Assembly: GCF_036417845.1 (NCBI RefSeq)
Contig: NC_089981.1
Location: 8,139,501 to 8,203,500, forward strand
Length of the DNA: 64,000 bases
Direction of reading: 5' to 3'
Source of the DNA: Apteryx mantelli
Taxonomy: Eukaryota > Chordata > Aves > Apterygiformes > Apterygidae
In this document: positions 48,941 to 59,945 of the stretch, piece after piece
Layout: every line of letters starts with the position of its first letter
Numbering within the stretch: position 1 is the stretch's first letter
Translations under genes and position numbers: made by a program
Notes under the pieces: generated by a model
What the model was told of the DNA's origin: nothing
The model's database searches: none
What the model saw: only the letters and a program-made list of their open reading frames with translations

Positions 48941-49624
48941 TAACAAACTTGTCTGCATTGGAATTTTTCATCTTGTAAGCACCATGTGTAAACAGTGAGA
49001 GGGGGAAGCTAGTCTATTTAGTCTATGCCATGAGGCCTGGGCTATCTTTTAATAAGTCCTCTTCCAGACTGCCTTCAGGGGGCTATGTATGAAAGTGGGA
49101 CCTCTCATTTCTGTTTCTCTGTGTGTCTAGTCCCCATGTACTGAGTTCAAGGGAAAAAGTCTGTATGTAGGTGACAGAGCAGAAATATTCAGTACTACTA
49201 TGCTTGCTAACATGCGTGCTATTTCCAGCCTGCCTCACCCCCCCCCCATGTCTGATATGGGGAAAGAACTCCTTCTCCTGCAAGGTATTGGGGAATTCAA
49301 TAAATGCTTGTTACTTAAATTACTGCTTGCCTTGGTCAGTGAGGAACAGGACAATGAAGCTGAACCAGGTGTCTGGGTTACATAGCCCATGTCTTTTCTC
49401 TAGTCTTCTCTCCTCACTCAAGCTAGGAGAGAATATCTATGAGGCCTGATTCTTAGGCTTCCTTGAGTCCACATGCTGCATAATGCATGTATGTGATCTA
49501 TTTGCTCTGTGGTGTGGTTTTCTTTTTTTTCTTTTTCTTTTTTTTTTCTCCAGGTGACTATTCCTCTATCAGAACATAGGAACTGTCTCCCGAAGTCTGT
49601 GCCCATCTCATAGCACTACCACCA
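48941..49624. other. Upstream region of right TRIM gene
   Basis: No coding exon recognised. A strong pyrimidine tract ends in CAG at 49551-49553, a candidate acceptor joining a spliced 5' UTR to the coding exon. Confidence 0.5.
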
Positions 49625-52600
49625 ATGGCTTGCCTCAGTCATTTGGAGGTCCTTAACATAGACAACACTTGCTCCATCTCTCTTGACTACCTGCAGGACC
49701 CTGTCATGATTCCTGGTGGCCACAGCTTGTGTAGAGCCTGCATCACCCACTACTGGGAGCCAGCGGTCAAGGACTTCAGCTGCCCAATGTGTCAGCATGT
49801 TTGTGCTCAGCAAGTCATGTACCCCAACCGGCAGCTGGCCAGCATAGTGGAGACAGCCCGGCAGTTGCCTTTTGTCAAGGAAAAGATGCAGAACGAGAAG
49901 CTCTGCTGCCGGCACCATAAGGTCATCAATCTCTTCTGCAAGGAGGACCAGGAAGCCATGTGTGTGGTGTGTGCAGTCTCCCACGGCCATCTCGCTCATA
50001 CAGGAGGGCCCCTGGATGAAGCCCTCAAACAACACAAGGAAAGCAAATGGTATCTCCCGGAGGTACTGCTAGAAAGCATTTCCTTCACAAGGTTTGAGAT
50101 ACCTGGCATTCCACTCCGGTCTTTAAACTTCTAACCATCTCATCCTAAGTAAGGAAGTAGGGCAGTTCAGACCCACCAATACTTGTTAAGTCACAGGAAT
50201 GCAGCAGAACAGTCTGGGAACAAGTGTTGCATCTCTAGTTTGACTTTGACACTAAATATTTCAAAAGGGTGGTAGTGACTAGAGAAACTCTAGAGAAATT
50301 TGTATTCAAGCACCACAGTTTGGAAGTGGAGCCTAGGGATCAGAACATGAGTAGATTATGAAAGAGGATGTAGGGCCTCCCCAGTTCTGGGAAGGAGTTT
50401 AATCTAGGCATAAGAGCTGAGTGTAGGCCCAATGACTACTGGCTCCTACCCGCTCTAAGCAGCGAAGCAGAACTTATTAGTAGATTCCGCTCTTCTCTGC
50501 AAACAGGGAGGAGAAAGACAGTCCCTGCTACAGAAGCAGGAGGGTGCGTGCTGGGGGCTCAGGGTTTCGTTTCTATGATCCAGTAAAGAAACTGGAGTCT
50601 AATGGATAGAGCAAGGAGGAACAGGAACTAAGGCAGCTGTATGTAGAAATGTACCTATACCTCATGGCCAGCTTGAGGTGAGACCACCCAAAACTACAGT
50701 AATGATTCCGACATCAGAAACTGATGTTACTGCTCACGGGCTCTCCATCTTGAAGCTGAAGAAACATTCCAGCAGCTGAGTGGGATGTGTACTTCACCCT
50801 CTGAGGCAACCTCAACCAATTGAGCTAGCTGTGTTGGTGGCTAGAACCAGCAGTCTGACAAATGTACTTATTCACTTCACCGGACAGTAGATGCATGGTC
50901 AGCTAATTAGCTTTCTAGAATACTCCTGTGACTATACTGACATCTAGTGGAATTTAGGCATCTAATTCATCTAAATGTAGATGTCTTAATCTTGGACAGA
51001 ATCCCAGCCAAGGTGTCTGCACAAGTTGCATCCAAAATGTTGGAGGCATTTTTCAGGCCCCCCCCCATTCTTTTTTTTTTTTTTCTCGGAATCACAACTT
51101 AGGATTTGATTAGTTGTTTTCAGAGGCAGGAGGGAGTGTTAGAGCAAAATTTGTGATGTTCCACTGAGTAATTCCTGCTGTCCCATGTCTGAGGGTGGAG
51201 TCAGAAGTTCCATTTTGATTCAGAGATACAGTAGGTTTCCTGGAAAGTTGCTCTGGTGATTGACTCCCTAGAAAAAATTAATCTATACAGTGTAGAACTA
51301 TCTTGCTTTGACTCCTTGTCTGCACTTCTAGCTGCTGTTCAGAAGCTAAATTTTGAAGGCAGAGGAATATTGTAACCTGTATTGCTGCTGTACACACAGG
51401 TGTTCACAACTTTAACCCAGAAACACTCAGTGTAGTACCTGATGCAGATGTTTAGTGTGAATAGCCAGAGGATTGCTGGAATTTATAATTGACATCCCAT
51501 GAAAGCAAAGTGCATGAAGTGACATGTCAGATCAATTGGTATATGATTCTCAGCTGGTATGATCCAAGCCTTCTCAGTGCTGCTTCAGCATCTGATGCCT
51601 TGGACCATTTTGCCTGAGCAGAATCTCTTGCCCTTCCCTCTCCAGGATAAGCTACAAGCTTGCGTGGAGCAACTGGGCAGAAAAGCAAAGGATTTGAAGG
51701 AACATTTATCCATGGAGGAGAAAAAGCCCAAGGAGCTGAGAGTAAGTGGAAGAAGGGGCAGAGCTGGGAGGAGTGGGGTAGGGGCCTTCTCTTTAGGCCC
51801 ACCCAGCTGGAGTGAACTGGAATGGTGTGGTGAGCTCAGAAGAGTTGACAAGAGGGGCTCTTTCTTCCCTGGGGGTGTTGCCTCAGGTCAGTCCCCAGCT
51901 GGGAGATGCTCTCTAATCTCCTGGTGACTTCTCTGTCCCACAGGAGTTAGTGTGGAACTGTCATAAGCGCATTACCTGTGACTTGGAGGAGCTGCACTCC
52001 TTCCCAGAGCAAGAGGAGGACCAGCAGTTGCGTTGCCTGAGAGCAGAAGAGATTGAGATGCTGGGGAGGCTGAAGACCACCACAGCACACCCCTCGGAGC
52101 AGTGCTGCTCTCTCAACACCCTCATGGTGGACATGGAAAGATGCCTGGAGTCCAGAGCAGGGGTGCTCAAGGTTTGTATGCTGGGGCTTTTCCTACCACC
52201 AATGTGTGGATCACAGCCTTTCAAAGAAGCTCTTGTGGCAGTCGCTTTCTCTGGGGCAGGGCTGAAGCTCTGCCTTACATTTTGAGAGGTCACTATTAAT
52301 CTGTATGGCCCTCTGCAACCAGGAGCCCTGGATCTCCCTGTTTAATCTCTTCCATGTGGTCTAGCTGAGAGCAACATGACTTTCATCTTTCTTGGTGAGG
52401 TGAGGAAAAGGCTGAGCTTTAAACTTAGTCATGGTAGGTCTGCACCTTGGAAAGCAAGGCTTTATACTCAAAGGGTAAAAATGGGGTGTGACTCATCCAG
52501 ATGTCATGAGCCAACCTCACAAGTGCTGCCTTTCTTTCCATTTCCCCCAAATAATTAGCAGAATTAATGACACCTGGGTTAGATAAAGCCCAGCACTAAC

Positions 52601-54317
52601 AGGCAAAAGGATTGCTGGGCATGCAGACACACCCTACAATATTTATGCTGATGGGGGGTTGTTTGGTTGGATCTGACTTGCTGTCTTCCCTCTCCTTTTC
52701 TAGAACATGCAGAGTGTTCTGCAGAGGTGATGTACCCTATTCCTCTTCCTGTTTGGGGGGAGGGGAGGGGATAGGGAAGGAGCCATTAGTAGTTGAAGAT
52801 GCAATTGCTTGGTAGGAGTGCTCCTTTCCTCTGGGATTAATGCCATGCCAGTGTTTCAGTGCAGTGCTAGGAGACTGGCGGCATTGCACTGTAATAGAAT
52901 GATCCCCCTGGAAGATAAAACCTGATATATTGGTGGTCAGTTCCATCCTTTGCCTTTTCTCAGACCAGGATAGTCATACTGACTCTGGGCCAAATCCCAA
53001 TATATATCAACTGTCAGCTTCTTCCCCTTAATTTTTTCCTGTCATGGTTTCTCAGTGGGAATATAGACTTTTGGTAAGCTTCCAGCATTTCAACCCTAGC
53101 ATAGCAATAATTCCTAGAAACAGCTGCTGTGTTTTGTACTAGGGAATGGCATCTTCTAGACACTGTGATTGATTCGATTACTAGATGAGGTCACTTCTTT
53201 CCTTAGGTATGAAACACTTAAGAAGCTGGAGCTACCTTCTGTCCCTCTTGAGCTGAAGAGGGCAATGGCCTGTTTCCCTAGGCCATTATTTCAGCTTAAG
53301 AAGATGCTGAAGAAGTACACTGGTAGTCAAGCTATATAGAGACCTCGGTCTGGGACCTGAGTCCAGTCCTTGGCTCTGAAAAGTGTCTTCTGTTTGGCAT
53401 TCTGAATTCACCTGTATGTCTAGGCCTGGTTTAAAATGTTGAAGTGACTAGACTTGACTCTTCTCATTTGAATGGTTATCTTGTTGGTGAACCCAATGAA
53501 CGGACCTGAGAGCTCATTTGTGGGCCCCTTTGTGGAGAAAGCCCATTATATCAGTGCATGTGCTCAACAGCACCCCTGTCACTCTGCCAAAGTGCAGAAG
53601 TGACCCCTGGTGCCAGTATTGTTGGTGCCTGCCTGAATAAGGGGTCAGGAGTGGGGCGCTTGAGAGATGAAACAGATGACAGTGTAGACTATCAGAGGAA
53701 GGTAAGCAACTTCAGGAGAAAGGTGGCATAGCATAGAGCTAAGACAGTTTGGGGTAGGGACTCAGAGAAGGCAATTCAAGTGTGTGGTATGGTGAGGAGA
53801 TGGGGCATGGAGGGTTGACAGATGCCCAGCTGCCTTGTGGTCAATGGGCAAATGGCTGTGTAATTGCTCTTCTCCAGCTGATTCTTCTGGGGTGAGGTGT
53901 GTGAATCCATTGCTCCCTCCCCCTTGGTTTTCCCTGCTTTCTCATAGTCTCTGCTCTGCCAAAGGAGATGCGTCTCTGGACCCTCAGACAGCTCATGCCA
54001 GTGTGGTGCTCTCGGAGAATCTCAAGAGTGTTTATTTCACTGACATCCCCCAGGAGCTGCCACACAGCTCTCAGTGTTTCTCCACTTTCCCCTGTGTGCT
54101 GGGATCATCTGCCTACTCATCAGGCTGCCACTACTGGGAGGCTGAAGTAGGAGACAAAACCCACTGGGCCCTGGGTGTCTGTTATGAGTCTGCCAGCTGC
54201 CATGTAGAGGACCCCAAGCAGGAGATGGGCTACTGGAGGGTGCGTCGATGGAATGAAAAATACGTGGCCATGACCACCCCCTTCACCCCACTGCTGCTTA
54301 GTGTCTGTGTCTCTTAG
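49625..54317 (+). CDS. TRIM-family gene with degraded RING and truncated SPRY (right copy)
   Basis: Inferred exons: 49625-50062, 51646-51741, 51944-52171, 52704-52726, 53207-53322 and 53965-54317. Each has AG before it and GT after it, and frame is continuous for 417 codons. The Met at 49625 starts the RING exon and follows a candidate 5' UTR acceptor at 49553. Exon 1 in the usual TRIM form would end after the Lys codon at 50038, but the donor there reads GA. GAG|GTACTG at 50062/50063 is in the same phase and would add eight residues. RING retains Cys16, His33, Cys36, Cys39, Cys53 and Cys56 but has Ser19 and Gly31 at two ligand positions. B-box ligands are complete. SPRY reads SGCHYWEAEVGDKTHWALGV, then stops after TPLLLSVCVS, about 100 residues short. 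The gene lies head to head with its mirror copy, about 9 kb apart. TRIM7/TRIM39-like by structure; exact orthology is unknown, and it may be a pseudogene. Confidence 0.84.
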
Positions 54318-55048
54318 AACTGAGTCCCACCCTTACTGTCAGTCAGGACACTGAACTCTGTGGGAGGCTCTGTAGCATCATGGTTTTGACATAGAAGAAC
54401 CTTTGCTTTCCTGGAGGAAGTCTTATGTAGGCTGTTTGAACAGTGGTCACCAGCTGACCTGTGGAACGCTCACCTGCCAGACTCTTCTGCTGTGACAGCT
54501 TAGTACACTATTGTTCAGACTCATGGGAAGAGCAAAAGAGTCTTTTGAATTTGTCCCTAATGGCACAAACTGTTGGTAAGTACAGACATGGTCCCTTCAA
54601 CAGCGGGGATGTCATATCTCTGAATATTGATTTCAGTCTTCTTTCTCTATATTGTCAGGAGGCAGACACCTGTGGTGCAGGATGAGCACAGAAATAGTGT
54701 GCCCCTCTCTACAATCAACTTAGATGTTGCAGGTGAAGTTGAATGGATATGATGTACAAGGCAGCAGCTGAAGTACTTCCTTGAAGCCATCAAGTTAAAT
54801 TTGACAAAATTTAGGCTCTTGCTTCAAATGCAATCTGTTTCAAGTGTGAAGAGAAGAGAAATACTTGAATGAGCAGCTGGAATGCATGGAGCTCTCCCTG
54901 GGGACAGGTGAGGGACCAACTGAGAACTCATGGGTCAGGACTGGGGGGCAGACCAGCACTGGTGACCATGTAATGGGTGTCTGCTGTAGACAATCTCTTC
55001 AGGAAGAAGAAATAGGTGAGGCATTCTTCAGAGAACTGGAATAAAGTT
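54318..55048. other. Sequence 3' of the right TRIM gene, nothing recognised
   Basis: No missing SPRY half was seen here in any frame. An AATAAA lies at about 55041. Confidence 0.4.
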
Positions 55049-55945
55049 TATGTCCATAGGCCCCGGTCCTATGAGCTTCAACGACCCTGATATTGGCTGG
55101 CTGGACAATGGAGTAGGGCACAAGAAATCCGGGGAGTTTATGGAGTGCATTGATGACAGCTTTCTAACACAGGTGATCAAGGAGCTGAGGAGGAGAGGCA
55201 CTCTGGATCTCATACGTACAAACAAGGAAGGACTGATTGGAGATGTGGAAGTCGGGGGCAGTCTTAGCTGCAGTGACCACAAAATGGTGGAGCTGAGGAT
55301 CCTGTGAAGAGGGAGCAGAGGACAAAAGGCAGGATCAATACCCTGGGCTTGAGGAGAAGAGAATTTGGCCTGCTTGGGAAGGATTCCATATGTTATGGTC
55401 CTGGAGGGAAGAGGGGTCCAAGACAGCTGGCTGATATTCAAGGATCACCCCCTCCAAGCTCAAGAGTGGTCCATTCCAACAAGCAGGAAATCAAGCAAAG
55501 GTAGCAAGAGGCCTATGTGGATGAACAAGGAGCTCCTGGCTGACCTCAAACCTAAAAAGGAAGTGTACAGGAGAGATTCCCAAGGACTGCAAGAGAGCAA
55601 ACGCCCCTGCTACCTTCAAGAAGGGCAAGGAGGAGGATTCAGGGAACTACAAGCCAGTCAGCCTCACCTCAGTTCCTAGGGTGGTGATGGAGCAACTAAT
55701 CCTGGACATCATTTCCAGACATGTGAAGGAAAGGTGGGAGGCTGGAGGTAGACAGGATGGCTTTATGAGGGGAAACTCTGCTTAACAAAGCTGCCAGCTT
55801 GCTCTGAGGAGATGATTGGCTTGGCGGGTGAGGGGAGAGGAGAGGTACTTGTTTACCTCAGTTGCAACAAGGCTTTTGACACAGTCTCTCATGACATCCT
55901 CCTAGAGAAACTGATGAAGTTCAGGCTAGATAGGTGGACAGTGAC
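55049..55945 (+). mobile_element. CR1 LINE ORF2 fragment (right arm)
   Basis: Mirror of 34326-35222. Same endonuclease and RT motif A pieces, same frameshifts and deletions, so it was already degenerate before the arms duplicated. Confidence 0.9.
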
Positions 55946-55955
55946 AGCTGACATC

Positions 55956-56151
55956 AGGGCATCCTTTCCACCTGTGTTTCTCAGGCTGTGGATCAAGAGA
56001 TTTAGCATGGGGATGACATCATATAAAATAGTGCTCCAATTTTGCCTTGCCATTGTGAGCTGTTGCACTGAGGTTGAACATAAACGCAACTAGCTGTTGC
56101 ATATAGCACGCTGACTGCTGGCAGATGGAGAAATTCTTTTCTGTGAGCTGA
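55956..56151 (-). pseudogene. Olfactory receptor remnant, TM6-TM7 only (right arm)
   Basis: Mirror of 34120-34315 with the same frameshift between the TM6 and TM7 frames. Confidence 0.75.
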
Positions 56152-56610
56152 TAGCATCCTCAGGATGTTTTGAAAGCCCCCTGCAGTGTGCTTAGATGCC
56201 ACTGAAGATTTTCAGTATTTTACGTTATGCATTTTGTTTGCACTGTCAGCCTGAGGAGCGGAATATATTGACTCTGATTTGGATGTTTCCCTCTAAACTA
56301 GAGAGACAGAAGAACCTTTAGATGGTGATTCATTTCATTCTTGGAGAATTATCTTAATATACAGACAGTATTTATTAAATATGGTGGATATAAATAAACA
56401 ACAAGAGTAAAACTACAGGAAAGCAGGCATGTAATGGAAGAAGTTTCTAAGTCCTTTGCGTCACTGGCCTTTCATTCCATAGATAGGAAATCCATAGGGA
56501 TTTACAAGTGATTGGTCTAATATCCGACAGCAGAGCAGAGAAGAAGACAGAGGTATACTACATGACATTCTGCAACATGCCCCTTTTGTCTCTTCCACCT
56601 ATGATTTAGT
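56152..56610. other. Short gap, nothing recognised
   Basis: AT-rich mirror of 33661-34119. Confidence 0.4.
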
Positions 56611-57384
56611 TGCAAAAGGTTTGAGAAAAGACTTCTGTCGCGAAAGGAGTGATGCACTTCCCTCGTAAGAGGGAAGCAGCACTACGTTTACTGCAGTAAG
56701 ACAGCGACTTAACAAAGTTCAGTCGTAAATAAGAACGATTTAACGAGGTTCGATTGGCAAGGTTCTCTCAGTTATTTACTGCATGAAGGACAGGGTCAGA
56801 TGCGTGTGCAATGGAGACCCTCCCGTTGAGTCACGAGGTTCAGACTGGACCCCCTTGCTTTCTAAACTCCTTCGGAGAGAAGCCCAGGTGCGGCTGGATC
56901 CAGTCCTAGTCCCAGACTTGGTCAACGGTTCACATCTAAAGGAGTGAGTGCAAAGGGAACCCTCCCGTTGAGTCACAAGATTCAGACTGGACCCCCTTGC
57001 TTTCTAAACTCCTCCGAAGAGAAGCCTAGGTGCGGCAGAATCCAGTCCTAGTCTCAGACTTGGTCAACGGCTTATGTGTAAGGAATTAGGTGTGCTATCA
57101 GTCAGGGATATAACTCAGGAAAGTTTTGCGAAGTTCACAAAAGTTCAGCATGCTGTTGATCACTTACCGAGGATCTGTGGCGGGTAAGGAATCTCTCAGC
57201 CTCGAGGAGTGACCTTGAGAGGCGCTCCTACTCAAAAGGAGTTCTGCAGTGCAGCCCGCTGCTGCGCAGGAGAGCTCAGTGGGCTCTGGGCTGCCCCCTA
57301 TTTATGGGGGGGAGATGACTGACTCATGGTCGTATTTGCATGCTAGATAGGTCTTAGCTGTTGCATGCTCAACTAGCCCCTACA
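56611..57384 (-). mobile_element. LTR-like element, possible solo LTR (right arm)
   Basis: Mirror of 32887-33660, from TGCAAAAGG to CCCCTACA on the plus strand (TG...CA in either orientation). The TATA-like box reads on the minus strand at about 57305. Provisional for the same reasons as the left copy. Confidence 0.5.
56787..57070 (-). repeat. Two-unit tandem repeat of 142 bp (right arm)
   Basis: Mirror of 33201-33484. Both units are present. Confidence 0.92.
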
Positions 57385-59706
57385 TACGTGCTGTTTACAG
57401 GGAGGTCAGGTTGAGGGGGAGAGAGCACATCAGTGGAGGGAGAAAGGAGCACACCATCACAACTTCTTTCCTTAGTCCACTCACTCTCAAACAACTGTAT
57501 ATGAGGCAGAGAAGAAGAGTCAGAAAAGTTTCTTGCATCTCTGAATTTTGCATTTTCCTGTATAATCCCACAAGGCTTTCAGGGTGCTGCAGTCTGGCTG
57601 CATCTCTGCATGCTGCTCTTAGTAGGGCTATATTTTCTACAGCAGACAATCTCCTTCCGAAAAAACCCAATCTTCTAGATCAGGTATTCAAACAGACAGA
57701 TATCCATGCTAAACCCAACAGAAGCAGCAATGACCAAACCTACCTCAAGCAGAAGGAAGCTAATCCCTACAGCTTCTAAAGGCCTTGGCCTCTGCTCCCG
57801 GCAGAGATTTTTTTTTTTTTTTAAACCCATTACATGAGGATTTCCTTGACAGTGCTGTCCATTGCATATCAGACAGTTGTCTGAGAGTGGGAGTTCAAAG
57901 TCACCTGCATCTCATTTTGATTAGAAAGAGGCTGTTGGAAACAGCTAACGTTTGCTCAAGCTTTTATCTGCTGTGAAATAGTTTGTGGCCAAAACAATGG
58001 CACGCACATATCATTTTAAAATATTATTAAACCTAGTTCCAGACCTTTCACAACAGCTCAGTCTTAGATGCTTTAAAGAAACTTCTTTTCAGAATATTCT
58101 TTTCAGAAGAAAGAGTTTTAGGAAGTGTAGTGCCTTATGCTGGTCATCCATCTGGGTTAATATTCATTTTGAAAATCTTGATTAATGAGAAAAGATATGT
58201 TTGTCCAGGCCCCAGCTGTCTGCTTCATTTCCCAACTCAGAAGCAAATGTTTGGAAATTCATGGTCATTAACTTGCCTGTAGCTTTCGGAAACATCTGAA
58301 GTGTTTTTTGATGGTGTAGCTACAGAAAACTTTTCCATAGTATTCAGACAGTGCTAGTTTAGTCCACAATTCGTAAGAGATTCCTTCCATTTATAGAGGT
58401 AGTAAACGTTGTTGGTGACTGCACAGCCTGTTGGTACCAGAAGCAATGATCTGGTTGCCTCAGTTTGTTGGTGAATATTACATTGGTATGACCTTACTGA
58501 AAAGGGTAAGAAAGGGTCTTCCAGCTGTCAATGCAGACTATTGTTCCCCAAAACTATGAGAGTATAGCATGGCTCACATCCAAATGGGTCAGTTCTCTTC
58601 TCCCATTTGCCACTTCAGAAGGGGTTAGCCATGGGCAAACTATTAATGAGCAGTCACCTGGCACTGTATCCTGTCATTGTCTTGGGGGTAGAGGGGGGAG
58701 GGAAAGAGATAGATGGACATGGATTTGGTGCATGCCAACGCTGTGATAGGCTCTGTATTATTTAAGTAGTGACAGTCATACCAAACCAGTTCTGGAGACA
58801 ATGCCCTGCTGGTTTTTATTTAACTGCAGATGTAGGAATTGCCTAGTTCGGACCCTGAAATTACACATCCGTGCGTGGCTCCAAGGCTCTTTTTCAGCTG
58901 AGAGAAAAGGTGCTATGATGGTGCAGTTCATCTGGCGTAGGAGAAATATTTACTTTGGGATGGGATGAATGCCAATTCTTGATTTCTCTTCACCTGCTGC
59001 ACAGGGAACTGCACAGAAAGCCCTGGTACAGATGCCTCACCTGCACTGTTTCACATCAATCCCATCCATAACAACTCTGCTGTGATGTCAACATGAGAAC
59101 AGAGGCAGCCCCCTTCCCTCCCCACCCCCCCCCCCAAAAAAAAAAGCTTCATGAAAAATTCATGGAGGCATTTACCAACTTCTTAAATCTTGGCTTTGGA
59201 ATTTAAATGGTTTGGGATAGGAATGGACAATCATGCTATTTTTAAAGTTGTTGAAATATACTTTAAAAAAAATCAGAAAATGCATTATGAACCCCTTGTC
59301 AACATGATGACCCACAGCTGAAGGTGAACAAAACTTAAACTACTTTCATACTTTCACTAGTTTACTGTTAAGAATGCACATTCATTAGCACTGAGAGCTG
59401 AGTTCCAGCAGGAAACAGTCATGAGCTTAGCCTTTACAGAAAGGCAGCAACCACAATAAAAGGCCACTAAGAAACACATCCTTGACACTTGGTTTCAGTA
59501 CAGAGCAGTGTGCAAAAAACAAAGTCCTCTCAATTATTCTGCACCAGGCACCACAGCTGGAATGCCATGCCATAGTGCTTTAACAAACCTGAGGTCTATC
59601 TCCAGCCATGAGTGTTCATCATCACAGCACAGAAGCATAGTTAAGATGCACCCAGATTTATCACCACAACACGCACGCCCAGGAGTCTGCACAGCACTCT
59701 GCCTCT
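57385..59706. other. Right arm, no gene recognised
   Basis: Mirror of 30565-32886. Short frames recur from the left arm with at most single-residue differences and show no domains. Confidence 0.45.
59108..59135 (-). repeat. C-run, G-quadruplex potential on the minus strand (right arm)
   Basis: Complement of the G-run at 31136-31163. Confidence 0.7.
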
Positions 59707-59945
59707 TACCAGAGCAAGTCCAGTGAAGGGCCATGAACTGATTAAGGCACTGGAGCATCTCTCTTACAAAGGGAGGCAGAGGACTGTTTAGCCCAGAGAA
59801 GAGAGGGCTCATGGTGGGGGATCTTATTGATGTTTATAAATATCTGATGGGAAGGTGTGAAGAAGATGGAGCCAGACTCTTCTCAGTGGTGCCCAATGAC
59901 AGGAAAATAGGCAATGGGCACAAACTGAAGCTCAGGGAAGGGATG
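59707..59945 (+). mobile_element. CR1 LINE 3' region fragment (right arm)
   Basis: Mirror of 30326-30564, with the same CR1 motifs on the plus strand. The 77-residue frame at 59811-60044 is a chance frame through it and not a gene. Confidence 0.88.

Noticed and set aside
56740..56765. GAGGTTCGATTGG resembling a tRNA B box
   Set aside because: No A box at the right distance and no cloverleaf could be drawn; it lies inside the LTR-like element.
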